A stretch of DNA of 64,000 bases from positions 1 through 64,000 of the forward strand of contig JACRME010000010.1 in NCBI GenBank assembly GCA_016235045.1. Reading direction: 5' to 3'. The stretch comes from Nitrosomonadales bacterium (GTDB taxonomy: Bacteria > Pseudomonadota > Gammaproteobacteria > Burkholderiales > Gallionellaceae). Below, piece by piece: positions 50,801 to 59,063 of the stretch. The translations under genes were made by a program, and so were the position numbers. The notes under the pieces are model-generated. The model ran no database searches, had not been told where the DNA came from, and worked only from the letters and a program-made list of their open reading frames with translations. Within the stretch, counting starts at the first letter, position 1; each line of letters starts with the position of its first letter.

Positions 50801-51963
50801 ATTTCCTCGGTATAAGTACAGGTCGCGCCGACGCAGTCCGTACGGGAAGATGCCTTGCTGGCTGTGCCCGGATAGGCGTAAGCAGGTGTGGTGGAAACGA
50901 TATCGGTATACGCGTTGGATCCGGGCACGGTAATTCCGCCGGAAAACGCGGTGACTATTTTCGACATGGTGCCGGAGGCCGAAGGCAGGTAGGTGATGGC
51001 ACCGAGGGCCGCCGGTGCGGTGATGGTGACAGTGCTGCCGGATCGCGTGGCGCTGTAGCCCGCAATGGTACAGGCCCCCGCGATAGCTGCCGTACAGTTA
51101 TTGATATTAGTGACAATTCTATTGGCAACCGTGCTGGTAGTTCCCGAACTCACGGTCGGCGCAGAAAGAATCTGGAATCCATTTACAGTGATGCTAGTAG
51201 CCGTGCCTCCGCCCGTTACCCTGATGGTTGCGGTGGCAGGCATTACTTCGCCGGGATAGCGTGGATATCTATAGGTTGAATTGTTGATGCTCCGGCAGTT
51301 GCTAAGCGCCGCACTATCGCACCAGCGCAGCCCTGCAGGTATGTCGTATGTCACACCGGCGACAGTGGTAGGTGCGGTTGCGGGCACGCAACTGGTCATC
51401 TTGGTTGACGAGCAATATTCGCCGGGCACAAACACATAGTACTCAGCGTTGCCGACAAGATTGCAGGTGCCGTTTGGCATGACGCCCGCCGGGATGCTTC
51501 CGTCCGGGCAATACTGAGTACGACCCAGAGCAGTGTTATTGCTTAGCACGCCATAGGCATCGTACTTGACCGCCGTCCAGGGCGCGCCGATGTTGGGATA
51601 GGTCGTCGTGTTAAGCGTGCCATCGGCATTGAACAGAACCGGCGGCTTGTAGGTGATGGCGGGGTTATAGGCAACGCCGTTAAATCCATTGTTCTTGAAC
51701 AGTCCGGGGGTGGTGGAATAATCAACACCTGTTGTCGGATCATTGTCATTTGCCCAGTCAGGCAGGTAATCCCAGCCCATACTGCCCGAGTCGTCGAGAA
51801 TGAACATGATGTTGGGCTTCACGTTGGAAGCAGTGCTTGTCGCCATCGGTTGCGTGGCCAGTATGACCGAGGCTGCCAGGGCAGGAAATGGGAGCGCAAT
51901 GCTTGCGGCGACGGCCAAGCGACACAGCAGCTTGACGGAGCGGTTTTCCAAATTGCGTTTCAT
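47821..51963 (-). CDS. pilY1: Type IV pilus tip/biogenesis protein PilY1
   Basis: The 1380-residue exported protein has a signal peptide (CRLAVAASIALPFPALA), then a von Willebrand A-like domain with a MIDAS motif (IMFILDDSGSMGWD), a long Ser/Thr/Gly-rich region with many Cys, and the C-terminal PilY1 beta-propeller (VYMGTNDGMLHAFAASNGDERWAYVPS and GYYALDITDPS). PilY1 sits at the pilus tip with minor pilins and controls extension, adhesion and surface sensing. It is larger than the about 1160 residues of P. aeruginosa PilY1. An AGGAG site precedes the ATG. Confidence 0.93.
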   Translation of the reverse strand: MKRNLENRSVKLLCRLAVAASIALPFPALAASVILATQPMATSTASNVKPNIMFILDDSGSMGWDYLPDWANDNDPTTGVDYSTTPGLFKNNGFNGVAYNPAITYKPPVLFNADGTLNTTTYPNIGAPWTAVKYDAYGVLSNNTALGRTQYCPDGSIPAGVMPNGTCNLVGNAEYYVFVPGEYCSSTKMTSCVPATAPTTVAGVTYDIPAGLRWCDSAALSNCRSINNSTYRYPRYPGEVMPATATIRVTGGGTATSITVNGFQILSAPTVSSGTTSTVANRIVTNINNCTAAIAGACTIAGYSATRSGSTVTITAPAALGAITYLPSASGTMSKIVTAFSGGITVPGSNAYTDIVSTTPAYAYPGTASKASSRTDCVGATCTYTEEMTNYANWWTYYHTRMQAMKTSVSRAFKAIDSRYRVGFSTISYTGATDGTTFLGNNTFEGAHKNSWFTKLLASNATSSTPLRGALSKAGRYYANKISGQNDPVQYSCQQNFSILSTDGYWNDSTSDSYGPKALDGATNVGNLDGGSTPRPMYEGPTTASNSLADVAKYYYDTDLRTATNCDGATSPDFPGGNTDVCTNNVYTSTSDNNVNQHMTSFTMGLGADGTLNYSTDYETATSGDYYDLFHGLGSPTVNWPDPINNSTGERIDDLWHAAVNGHGLYFSAKNPDQIVAGFTKALSSITAKLGAAAAAATSTLNPVAGNNFAYVASYTTVKWTGNLESRTINTTSGAVSETATWCVENIAAPSCTSPGVVVPDSSGSSTTYNCVVSGATAGSCTAPAVFDAGNSTCSTQIANSCPGTMPAKVGTSSDSRSIYTANDAGTGVIPFDAAYATSHPANFSAAHISGLNQWGTLSALQQGAAVGVNLLNYLRGQTGYEDRSSNTPTSRIYRVREATLGDALESQPAFIASPTFNYTYPGYQAFKATWTGRAGTVYMGTNDGMLHAFAASNGDERWAYVPSLVIPNLWRLASNNYDTNHYNFVNGSPIISDIFCTSCGGGEWRTILVAGLNGGGRGYYALDITDPSAPPTLLWEFNANKASPYGDADLGYTFGRPVIARKSDGTWVVLVTSGYDNGTLSSDPAIANSPAGSGVGYLYVLNASTGAIINKISTTVGSTATPSGLAQISVWNNAPSGNEAGYVYGGDLLGNVWRFNIDTAAPPMLLATLSAGGFAQPITTTPVLGLVNTNHVVFVGTGKYLEVTDLTNIRTQSLYAIKDDGTSIGNPRLLVSSPGKMVPQTFTVAGATRTGTSNAVDFETDRGWYIDFPDVSTGSERQNIDSKLVSGVLIVPTLVPSSTVCSPGGYGWLSYFDYTDGSGSSVKFDATIVGVNVIYLPKPVVEVVTSVDPTPTIPPGNPPFSSSSANFRGQRTIWRELIQ

Positions 51964-51972
51964 GATTTGCTC

Positions 51973-52680
51973 CTAAAAAATAATGCCTTGTACAAAACTG
52001 ACAGAATGATTTGCACCCTCTGATCGAACCGTAACGCGCGTTTGGGCAGGCTGCCCGTTAGTACCGCAATTGGGGCAATAACTGGGCGCATCCTGGACTT
52101 CCATACCAGAAGTAGCGGAAGGGGGGCTTGCGAGCAGGCAATCCGCATCGAGCTTCCTTACGCCGGAAGTGCGGCACATCCTTTGAACGATATAACTCAC
52201 GCGGTTTCCGCTCAAGTCGTTTCCAAGCGTGACGGCGCTGTTCGGGCCGCTCCACGTGCTGGGGTCAGTCACATTTATTGTAGGATCGAGGCTGGCGTAA
52301 TAACCTGGGTTCGCGGCCAGATTGGTCTGATTGAGAGGGTGGGTCGAATCATTGTCGATATCGATCGAAACATTCGCCATCTGTATCGCCCACAACTTGC
52401 CTAAGGCGTTGTCAATTCCCAATTCAGCAGAAGCCGTGGCGGATTGCTTGAAAGCCAAATTGCCGGAAATCATGGCGCTGGTATCCACGGAGCGAATCAG
52501 CGCGACCGCGGCGAGCGACATGGCCAACAACGCAATGAGTGTAAAAAACAGCACGACGCCGCGTTGCTGTGAAATGCGTTGGCTGACAACGCTAGGTTTC
52601 AATTCGATTGCTCGGTGAGAAATCGTTGGCGTTAATCTGTAGGGATTTTCCGCCTTGCAGTACAGGGGCAGTGATTTCAT
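51973..52680 (-). CDS. pilX: Type IV pilus minor pilin PilX
   Basis: The 235-residue protein has a long N-terminal leader and then QQRGVVLFFTLIALLAMSLAAVALI, a prepilin-type hydrophobic helix preceded by Gly. Position five of the mature protein is Phe and not Glu, as is tolerated in PilX/GspK-type tip pilins. The C-terminal part carries several Cys (MCRTSG, YCPNCG). ATG 52680 has GGAG with seven-base spacing; a longer start at 52713 overlaps pilW. Confidence 0.86.
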   Translation of the reverse strand: MKSLPLYCKAENPYRLTPTISHRAIELKPSVVSQRISQQRGVVLFFTLIALLAMSLAAVALIRSVDTSAMISGNLAFKQSATASAELGIDNALGKLWAIQMANVSIDIDNDSTHPLNQTNLAANPGYYASLDPTINVTDPSTWSGPNSAVTLGNDLSGNRVSYIVQRMCRTSGVRKLDADCLLASPPSATSGMEVQDAPSYCPNCGTNGQPAQTRVTVRSEGANHSVSFVQGIIF

Positions 52681-52712
52681 GGTGTTGCTCCGAATAGACA
52701 TCAATATTTGCA

Positions 52713-53825
52713 TTACCTCAAGAAGGATCGAGACCAGTTGACGTTGCGCAACGGGATGATGGTTTCAAACACCCGGTAACGATAACGCTGCCAATCAGGG
52801 TCAGCCAGAATGATTGCCGGCGCCGGGGAAGCGATAAGCGGTGCAACGGAAGTGGCATCCCACGCGCACAACCCGGTAGGTGCCGCAGCCGTGAGGGAAC
52901 TGCAGGGACTGGTTACGTTAGTCGGCTCTATCTTTGCATCCCGCGCAACCACCGCAATGCGAACCGCCTTGATCAGGTTGCGATTCGCGACGGACGGGAC
53001 AGCCCACACGCCCGTTGGGTCGACCCATTGAACGATCTGGTTGTTGATTGCCGCGGCGGAAATTCCGTATTGAACCTGGAGATTCACAATGTTTGCAACC
53101 ATGGCTTCAAACGCATTGCCTCCGGGTCCGGCGGTATCCTGACGCTCCAGGAGGTTGTGTACCAGAGCGTCGTTTCTTACTCGATAGGTGACTTCATGCC
53201 AAGCGCCAAGGCAGGAAAGCGTGGCGCCAACGACAGCATTTGTTGTGTCAGTCAATGTCACTGTTCCCGGCGTGGCATTATTGACTGACGGTGTAACCGC
53301 GGTAGCACTCGATACCGTGCAAGCCGCCTGATTCATGACAAGCGCAATATCCCCTTGTCTGCAGCCAAAACTGCTTGGCACGGTCACGGGATTGCCCGCT
53401 ATCGTTATGGGCGTGGGCACGCCGCCCATCTGAGAATCGCCATATCGAATAACAAGACTATCGCTGCTATTGGCGCCGACAGCATCTGAAGCGCTGACGG
53501 GGAAGATATCGGAAACGCCCGATGCGGCAATCGTAAGCGGCAACGCGCACATGAGCGGCGAATAGAAGGTGGTCAGCGGAATCAGGGAATATCCTGAAGC
53601 CTCCATATCGCGCATTATTCTGAAGAGCCCGATATTGCCGTTGGTCAGCGCGTCCGCCGTTCCGGTGGTGGCGCGCTTCTGCGACTCGAACACGGAAAAA
53701 ACCTGCAGAATGACCAGCGTGGCCAGCATGCCGATGGCCAGCCCGACCATGATTTCCACGAGAGTAAAACCGGCCTGCGAAATCTGCCGTTGAGGAAAGC
53801 GCAAGTAAAGGTTATTTGATTTCAT
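52713..53825 (-). CDS. pilW: Type IV pilus minor pilin PilW
   Basis: The 370-residue prepilin has the class III signal SQAG-FTLVEIMVGLAIGMLATLVIL with Glu at mature position five, cleaved by PilD. The large C-terminal domain ends FETIIPLRNVNWSRS, typical of PilW. It belongs to the tip-initiation complex with PilV, PilX, FimT and PilY1. Confidence 0.92.
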   Translation of the reverse strand: MKSNNLYLRFPQRQISQAGFTLVEIMVGLAIGMLATLVILQVFSVFESQKRATTGTADALTNGNIGLFRIMRDMEASGYSLIPLTTFYSPLMCALPLTIAASGVSDIFPVSASDAVGANSSDSLVIRYGDSQMGGVPTPITIAGNPVTVPSSFGCRQGDIALVMNQAACTVSSATAVTPSVNNATPGTVTLTDTTNAVVGATLSCLGAWHEVTYRVRNDALVHNLLERQDTAGPGGNAFEAMVANIVNLQVQYGISAAAINNQIVQWVDPTGVWAVPSVANRNLIKAVRIAVVARDAKIEPTNVTSPCSSLTAAAPTGLCAWDATSVAPLIASPAPAIILADPDWQRYRYRVFETIIPLRNVNWSRSFLR

Positions 53826-53847
53826 AGCGTATTAGGCCCGGTCGTGT

Positions 53848-54264
53848 TCAGCAGGGAACATATGGGGTGGCGATTCCAAGAAGGCACGGCGTAATGGTAG
53901 CGGACGTGGAAAACGTATGCGGATCCTGTCCGGGCTGCTGCCAGGTGACAGTGATCAAATATGGACCATTCAAAGCCGCTTGGTTGACGGTGAGAATGCC
54001 GTTGGGCAGATCAGAAATGGGGGTCGCGACATTGTAGACACCTGCGTAGGTATTGGCCGGATTCGCCCACATTTTGCCTATCGTTTGCTGGGCGGCATAA
54101 CTGGCCTGGGCGCGATACTTCGCCTCGGACGTATTCTGCAACATGGTTGCCTGAAGCCCGGCAATGGCAAGTATGCCCACGGAAAACAGAAGGATGGCAA
54201 CCATGGCCTCAACTAGCACAACACCGTGTTGTCCGGATTGTGGGCGAGTAGCAAATTGTTTCAT
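53848..54264 (-). CDS. pilV: Type IV pilus minor pilin PilV
   Basis: The 138-residue prepilin has QHG-VVLVEAMVAILLFSVGILAIAGLQ, the PilV hallmark, with Glu five after the cleavage site. ATG 54264 has a GGGAG site with seven-base spacing, so a longer frame from 54321 is not used. The gene lies between fimT and pilW. Confidence 0.91.
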   Translation of the reverse strand: MKQFATRPQSGQHGVVLVEAMVAILLFSVGILAIAGLQATMLQNTSEAKYRAQASYAAQQTIGKMWANPANTYAGVYNVATPISDLPNGILTVNQAALNGPYLITVTWQQPGQDPHTFSTSATITPCLLGIATPYVPC

Positions 54265-54278
54265 GGAATGGCTCCCGA

Positions 54279-54827
54279 TTAACATGCGCGCGGATTGGGA
54301 TAACTTGCATTGGGATCGCACATTTTGATCGATCCGGAAAAATCGACCGTGACGCTCAAATCATTGCTGTCCGCAGTTCCCAAAACAGTCGAATCCAGGG
54401 TGATTGAAGTGATTCTCGGCGTAGCGCCCGTCGGGTTGACTGCCAGCGGCCTGCCGGTATTGTCGAAAGTGATTGTGGTTGTCCCTGCAGGCAATATTGT
54501 ACGTTTTACACTCTGGGAACCCTCGCTGCTGAGTCGTCGGTCAAACGGGGTGCCGCCAACTTCCTCGATTACCCAGGAGGTTTGGTCGTTGACCGCAACT
54601 GCCGACAATACGAATTCGACATTGGTATTCCGCGCAATCGCCTGCGCACGCGCTTGCTGCATGCCATTTTGTATCGATTCGGCAGCGTTGCGAATTTGGG
54701 AATTCAAAATCCATTTGTGCATATTCGGTGCCGCAGCCGCCAGAATTATTCCCATGATGACAAGGCCGATCATCAACTCGATCAGCGAGAAGCCCGATGC
54801 CTGGGACTTTGCCGACGCGTTCAACAC
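54279..54827 (-). CDS. fimT: Minor pseudopilin FimT/GspH
   Basis: The 182-residue protein has ASG-FSLIELMIGLVIMGIILAAAAP and the GspH/FimT pattern NSQIRNAAESIQNGMQQARAQAIARN. I choose GTG 54827 with an AAGGGGGG site; a longer frame would overlap pilE by 52 bases instead of seven. FimT-type proteins can bind DNA in naturally transformable bacteria, which is relevant to the nearby dprA, but no function is shown here. Confidence 0.87.
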   Translation of the reverse strand: MLNASAKSQASGFSLIELMIGLVIMGIILAAAAPNMHKWILNSQIRNAAESIQNGMQQARAQAIARNTNVEFVLSAVAVNDQTSWVIEEVGGTPFDRRLSSEGSQSVKRTILPAGTTTITFDNTGRPLAVNPTGATPRITSITLDSTVLGTADSNDLSVTVDFSGSIKMCDPNASYPNPRAC

Positions 54828-55234
54828 GTGCCCCCCTTCTTGATTAACCAGCACCCGCCTGAACCGCCCCATACTGTAGTGGAGTTTCTATTGTTGGTTT
54901 CGTCAACGGAATACATGAATCCGGCCATGCTGCCTTGGCCGGTTGCCGTAATTGTGTAGGTGGTAGCTGTCGTAACGCACGCATAAGTAAAATCGGGAGT
55001 GTTCACAGGGCAGGGCGACGGAGAAATAGGGGCGGTCGAATTGTCGTAAACTCTATTGTCCTGAAAAAACTGCGACAATCTAATACGCGTTTCAGTCAAT
55101 GAAGACGTAGCCTCCGTAATCTTTCCACGCAGCACATAATCGGCGTAAAGAGGATAAGCCACAGCAGACAATAGCCCGATGATCACCACCACGATCATCA
55201 ACTCAATCAAAGTAAACCCTGTTTGCTTGTTCAT
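54821..55234 (-). CDS. pilE: Type IV pilin PilE-like protein
   Basis: The 137-residue prepilin reads MNKQTG-FTLIELMIVVVIIGLLSAVAYPLYADYV with the canonical leader and Glu five. Two C-terminal Cys (GGCWLIKKGGTC) form the D-loop. It resembles minor PilE proteins that head or end fimT-pilVWXY1 clusters, not a major PilA. ATG 55234 has a GGAGAG site. No convincing sigma-70 or sigma-54 promoter was found in the 229 bases upstream (55235-55463), where I see no other feature. Confidence 0.88.
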   Translation of the reverse strand: MNKQTGFTLIELMIVVVIIGLLSAVAYPLYADYVLRGKITEATSSLTETRIRLSQFFQDNRVYDNSTAPISPSPCPVNTPDFTYACVTTATTYTITATGQGSMAGFMYSVDETNNRNSTTVWGGSGGCWLIKKGGTC

Positions 55235-55463
55235 TGCGCTCTCCATTTAGGTGTGAGGATAGTAGAGCGCGTGTGTCAATGTTTCTACTTTTAACCGACA
55301 AAAGGGCCAAAAACGCGGATAAGCGGCGTACGGCCGAATAACTCTCCTTCTGATTCGCCGGGCCTTCAATATGCGAGTGCTGTTTCAGCTAGGCCCAATG
55401 TCGCGATGCATTCAGTGGGGGTTTGGCTAAAGGAGTTGTTCGTTATCCGGGCACTCGCGGGAA

Positions 55464-56375
55464 TCAGACCTGCCTGTCTGGCATATCTTGCGACTCCCCC
55501 AACAGGTAGCGCTCAAACTCCAACGCCGCAGTCGAAGCCCGCTTGTTCTTGCGATGCACGATGTACCAATGGCGCACGATGGGAAAGCGGTCCACATCGA
55601 GCATTACAAGCCGTCTGGTTTCCAGTTCCATTTCGATGCCATGGCGCGAGATGATGCCGATGCCCATGCCCGCCTGCACCGACTGCTTGATGGCCTCGTT
55701 GGTGTCCATTTCCATATGCGCGGGGAGTGCGAGTTTGTGGCCGGCAAAGTAGCGCTCCACCACGCCGCGCGTGCCGGAGCCCTGCTCGCGTAGCAGGAAA
55801 GTCTCCTTCGCCAGTTGCTTCGGCTGGATGTTTTTTGCCCGAGCCAGCGGATGCGCGGGCGCGGCGATGACCACCAGCGGGTTTTCCATGAAGGCCTCGG
55901 CACGCATGTCGGCGCCCTCGGGAGGCTGTCCCATGATGGCAAGGTCGGCGGTGTTCTCGACCAATTGCCTGATGACGGCGTCGCGGTTGGCGACGGAGAG
56001 GCTGACCTTGATTTTCGGATGCGCCTGGATGAACTTTGCCAGCAACTGCGGCATGAAGTAGTTGGCGGTGCTGACGACGGAGATATTCAAGTGGCCGCGC
56101 TCGAGGCCCTTCATCTCGTCGAACACCGCTTCCATTTCCTGCATTTGCTGCAATATCAGGCGTGCATAGTGCAACAGCTCATTGCCAGCGGCGGTGAGGT
56201 GGAGCTTCTTGCCGACCTGGTCGAACAACGGCAAGCCGACTGCGATCTCTGCCTGCTTGATCTGCATTGACACCGCGGGCTGCGACAGAAACAGCTCGGC
56301 CGCCGCGCGCGAATGGCTAAGATGGCGGGCGACGCTTTCGAAGACTTGCAGTTGACGCAGGGAAACAGGCAGCAT
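55464..56375 (-). CDS. cbbR: LysR-family regulator CbbR
   Basis: The 303-residue regulator has an N-terminal winged helix-turn-helix (LRQLQVFESVARHLSHSRAAAELFLSQPAVSMQIKQAE) and a LysR substrate domain. It is divergent from cbbM, the classic cbbR arrangement, and close in sequence style to CbbR. It would activate the cbb genes in response to metabolites such as phosphoenolpyruvate or NADPH. ATG 56375 has AGGA six bases upstream and is preferred to a TTG seven codons earlier. Confidence 0.92.
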   Translation of the reverse strand: MLPVSLRQLQVFESVARHLSHSRAAAELFLSQPAVSMQIKQAEIAVGLPLFDQVGKKLHLTAAGNELLHYARLILQQMQEMEAVFDEMKGLERGHLNISVVSTANYFMPQLLAKFIQAHPKIKVSLSVANRDAVIRQLVENTADLAIMGQPPEGADMRAEAFMENPLVVIAAPAHPLARAKNIQPKQLAKETFLLREQGSGTRGVVERYFAGHKLALPAHMEMDTNEAIKQSVQAGMGIGIISRHGIEMELETRRLVMLDVDRFPIVRHWYIVHRKNKRASTAALEFERYLLGESQDMPDRQV

Positions 56376-56428
56376 AGGTGTTCCTGGTAAAAGCAATTTG
56401 CCCAGAGTACTAAAGTAGCAAGAGGATA

Positions 56429-56488
56429 TGTAGGTGCGAATTTATTCGCACGAACAGTGTGTAATGTGCGAATAAATTCGCACCTACA
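56429..56488. repeat. Inverted repeat in the cbbR-cbbM intergenic region
   Basis: Two perfect 23-base arms starting TGTAGGTGCGAATTTATTC (56429-56451) and their inverse (56466-56488) flank a 14-base loop, and each arm is itself partly palindromic (GTGCGAAT-TTATTCGCAC). It is a dispersed REP-type element, different in sequence from those at 43811 and 62887. It lies between cbbR and the putative operator and could insulate the divergent units. Confidence 0.8.
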
Positions 56489-56558
56489 CCAAAACGGTTA
56501 ACCGCCCTCTCTGTGTACTCTGTGATCTCTGTGGCCAAGTTCAGGTTTTGATTTATAT

Positions 56559-56575
56559 CATAAGTTGTGCTTATG
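56559..56575. promoter_or_regulatory. Putative CbbR operator upstream of cbbM
   Basis: CATAAGTTGTGCTTATG is a perfect interrupted palindrome. It contains T-N11-A (56561-56573), and as TAA-N7-TTA it fits the TNA-N7/8-TNA pattern of CbbR sites. It lies about 100 bases before cbbM. No core promoter with good spacing was recognised downstream; TATAGT occurs at 56604 and 56619. Confidence 0.65.
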
Positions 56576-56671
56576 GTTAACATCAATATATTTGACTATT
56601 GTTTATAGTTAGCGGGCGTATAGTTCGCTCCGTAGTCATTCAGACCGAATTCAACAAACAAGGAGAAGCAC

Positions 56672-58051
56672 ATGGATCAGTCCAACCGTTACTCGAACCT
56701 CGAACTCAAGGAAGCAGACCTGATCAAGGGCGGCAAGCATATTCTGGTCGCCTACAAGATGAAGCCAAAGGGCGGCCTGGGCTATCTGGAAGCCGCAGCG
56801 CACTTCGCCGCCGAGTCTTCCACCGGCACCAACGTGGAAGTTTCCACCACCGACGATTTCACCAAGGGCGTTGACGCGCTGGTGTATTACATCGACGAAG
56901 CCAAGGAAGATATGCGCATCGCGTATCCGCTGGAACTGTTCGACCGCAACGTCACCGACGGCCGCATGATGCTGGTGTCTTTCCTCACGCTGGCCATCGG
57001 CAACAACCAGGGCATGGGCGATATCGAGCATGCCAAGATGATCGACTTCTACGTTCCCGAAGAAGTGATCCGCCAATTCGACTGCCCCGCGACCAACATC
57101 GAAGACCTGTGGCGCATTCTCGGCCGCCCGGTCAAGGACGGCGGTTACATCTCCGGCACCATCATCAAACCCAAGCTGGGCCTGCGTCCCGAACCGTTCG
57201 CCAAGGCGGCGTACCAGTTCTGGCTGGGCGGCGACTTCATAAAGAACGACGAACCGCAAGGCAACCAAACCTTCGCTCCGGTGAAGAAAGTGATACCGCT
57301 GGTGTACGACGCGATGAAGCGCGCCATGGACGAAACCGGCGATGCCAAACTGTTCTCGATGAACATCACCGCCGACGACCACTACGAAATGCTGGCACGT
57401 GCTGACTTCGCGCTGGAAACTTTCGGCCCGGATGCGAACAAACTGGCGTTCCTCGTGGACGGTTTCGTGGGCGGCCCCGGCATGGTGACTACCGCGCGTC
57501 GCCAGTACCCGAACCAGTTTTTGCACTACCACCGCGCCGGTCACGGCATGGTGACTTCGCCTTCTGCCAAGCGCGGCTACACCGCGTTCGTGCTGGCCAA
57601 AATGTCGCGTCTGCAGGGTGCTTCCGGCATCCACGTCGGCACTATGGGCTACGGCAAGATGGAAGGCGAAGGCGACGACAAGAACATCGCCTACATGATC
57701 GAACGCGACGAGTGCCAAGGGCCGGTCTACTTCCAGAAGTGGTACGGCGTGAAGGCAACCACCCCGATCATTTCCGGCGGCATGAACGCGCTACGTTTGC
57801 CCGGCTTCTTCCAGAACCTTGGCCACGGCAACGTGATCAACACCGCAGGCGGCGGATCTTACGGCCACATCGACTCTCCGGCTGCGGGCGCCAAGTCGTT
57901 GCGTCAGGCTTACGAATGCTGGAAAGCCGGTGCCGACCCGATCCAGTGGGCGAAGCAGAACAAGGAATTCGCCCGCGCATTCGAGTCCTTCCCGAAAGAT
58001 GCAGACAAGCTGTATCCGGGCTGGCGCGAAAAGTTGGGTGTACATAAATAA
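56672..58051 (+). CDS. cbbM: Form II ribulose-1,5-bisphosphate carboxylase/oxygenase
   Basis: The 459-residue large-subunit-only RuBisCO fixes CO2 on ribulose bisphosphate. The carbamylated lysine and metal ligands are in GGDFIKNDE (Lys191, Asp193, Glu194), and the loop 6 lysine is Lys329 in [10 protein letters not shown], at the same positions as in Rhodospirillum rubrum. An AGGAG site precedes the ATG. Form II enzymes suit high CO2 and low O2, as at an oxic-anoxic interface. A terminator follows, so cbbM may be made in excess of cbbQO. Confidence 0.99.
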   Translation: MDQSNRYSNLELKEADLIKGGKHILVAYKMKPKGGLGYLEAAAHFAAESSTGTNVEVSTTDDFTKGVDALVYYIDEAKEDMRIAYPLELFDRNVTDGRMMLVSFLTLAIGNNQGMGDIEHAKMIDFYVPEEVIRQFDCPATNIEDLWRILGRPVKDGGYISGTIIKPKLGLRPEPFAKAAYQFWLGGDFIKNDEPQGNQTFAPVKKVIPLVYDAMKRAMDETGDAKLFSMNITADDHYEMLARADFALETFGPDANKLAFLVDGFVGGPGMVTTARRQYPNQFLHYHRAGHGMVTSPSAKRGYTAFVLAKMSRLQGASGIHVGTMGYGKMEGEGDDKNIAYMIERDECQGPVYFQKWYGVKATTPIISGGMNALRLPGFFQNLGHGNVINTAGGGSYGHIDSPAAGAKSLRQAYECWKAGADPIQWAKQNKEFARAFESFPKDADKLYPGWREKLGVHK

Positions 58052-58108
58052 AAAGAACAGGGGAGAGTGGAGCAGTATCTGGCTACTCAGCAGTATCGAA
58101 GCAACATG

Positions 58109-58136
58109 CGCCCCCACTCGTTGGGGGCGTTTTATT
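58109..58136 (+). terminator. Intrinsic terminator between cbbM and cbbQ
   Basis: Stem CGCCCCCA / TGGGGGCG (58109-58116, 58122-58129) with a five-base loop is followed by TTTTATT. It would end most cbbM transcripts before cbbQ, leaving read-through or a separate promoter for the activase genes. Confidence 0.88.
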
Positions 58137-58144
58137 CCGGCTCA

Positions 58145-58230
58145 ATTCCCTCTCCCTTGCAGGGAGAGGGCAGGGAGAGGGTAGAAGTAAAGTAGTACCC
58201 CCATCCCAACCTTCCCCCTGAGAGGGGGAA
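58145..58230. repeat. GC-rich hairpin repeat upstream of cbbQ
   Basis: CCCTCTCCCTTGCAGGGAGAGGG and, after about 35 bases, CTTCCCCCTGAGAGGGGGAAG are two adjacent hairpins. They resemble the element in the atp operon (9265-9320). The second hairpin ends about 25 bases before cbbQ and could affect its leader. Confidence 0.65.
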
Positions 58231-58255
58231 GGAGTTGAGCACTTCGGAGGTTACG

Positions 58256-59059
58256 ATGAGCGACAAAGAACAATACAAAGTCCACAAGGAACCGTTCTAC
58301 CAGGCACTCGGCGATGAAGTCGCCTTGTACGAAGCCGCCTACAAAGCGCGCCTGCCGGTCATGGTGAAAGGCCCAACCGGCTGCGGCAAATCGCGCTTCA
58401 TCGAATACATGGCGTGGAAGCTGAACAAGCCGCTGATCACAGTGGCCTGCAACGAAGACATGACCGCCAGCGATCTGGTTGGCCGCTACCTGCTCGATGC
58501 CAACGGCACGCGCTGGCTCGATGGCCCGCTGACCACGGCAGCACGCATCGGTGCGATTTGCTATCTGGATGAAATCGTCGAAGCGCGCCAAGACACCACC
58601 GTGGTGATCCACCCGCTCACTGACCACCGCCGGACCTTGCCGCTGGACAAGAAAGGCGAATTGATCGAAGCGCATCCCGACTTCCAGCTGGTGATCTCCT
58701 ACAACCCCGGCTACCAGAGCCTGATGAAGGATCTGAAGCAATCGACCAAACAACGCTTCACCGCGTTCGAGTTCGACTATCCGGAAGCGCAGCTCGAAGC
58801 CGAGATTCTGGGCAAGGAAGCGGGGATCGAAAATGGCCTGGCAACGCAACTGGTGAAGATCGGCCAGGCCGCGCGCAACCTCAAAGGGCACGGACTGGAT
58901 GAAGGCATCTCCACACGTCTGTTGGTGTACGCGGCGACATTGATCAAGGGTGGCGTTGCGCCCAAGGCGGCGTGCCGCATGGCGCTGGTGCGCCCGATCA
59001 CCGACGATGCGGATATCCGAGACACGCTGGATCATGCCATCGACGCCGTATTTGCCTAG
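58256..59059 (+). CDS. cbbQ: RuBisCO activase AAA+ subunit CbbQ
   Basis: The 267-residue MoxR-type AAA+ ATPase has Walker A GPTGCGKS (39-46), Walker B ICYLDEIVEA, and the C-terminal CbbQ domain. With CbbO it removes inhibitory sugar phosphates from RuBisCO. ATG 58256 has a GGAGG site with five-base spacing; a start seven codons earlier lacks one. It is followed after four bases by cbbO. Confidence 0.97.
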   Translation: MSDKEQYKVHKEPFYQALGDEVALYEAAYKARLPVMVKGPTGCGKSRFIEYMAWKLNKPLITVACNEDMTASDLVGRYLLDANGTRWLDGPLTTAARIGAICYLDEIVEARQDTTVVIHPLTDHRRTLPLDKKGELIEAHPDFQLVISYNPGYQSLMKDLKQSTKQRFTAFEFDYPEAQLEAEILGKEAGIENGLATQLVKIGQAARNLKGHGLDEGISTRLLVYAATLIKGGVAPKAACRMALVRPITDDADIRDTLDHAIDAVFA

Positions 59060-59063
59060 TGCG

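Noticed and set aside
55235-55320. TTGACA upstream of pilE as a -35 element.
   Set aside because: The nearest -10-like TACTAT is only about nine bases away, too close for sigma-70, and no sigma-54 TGGCAC-N5-TTGC was found.
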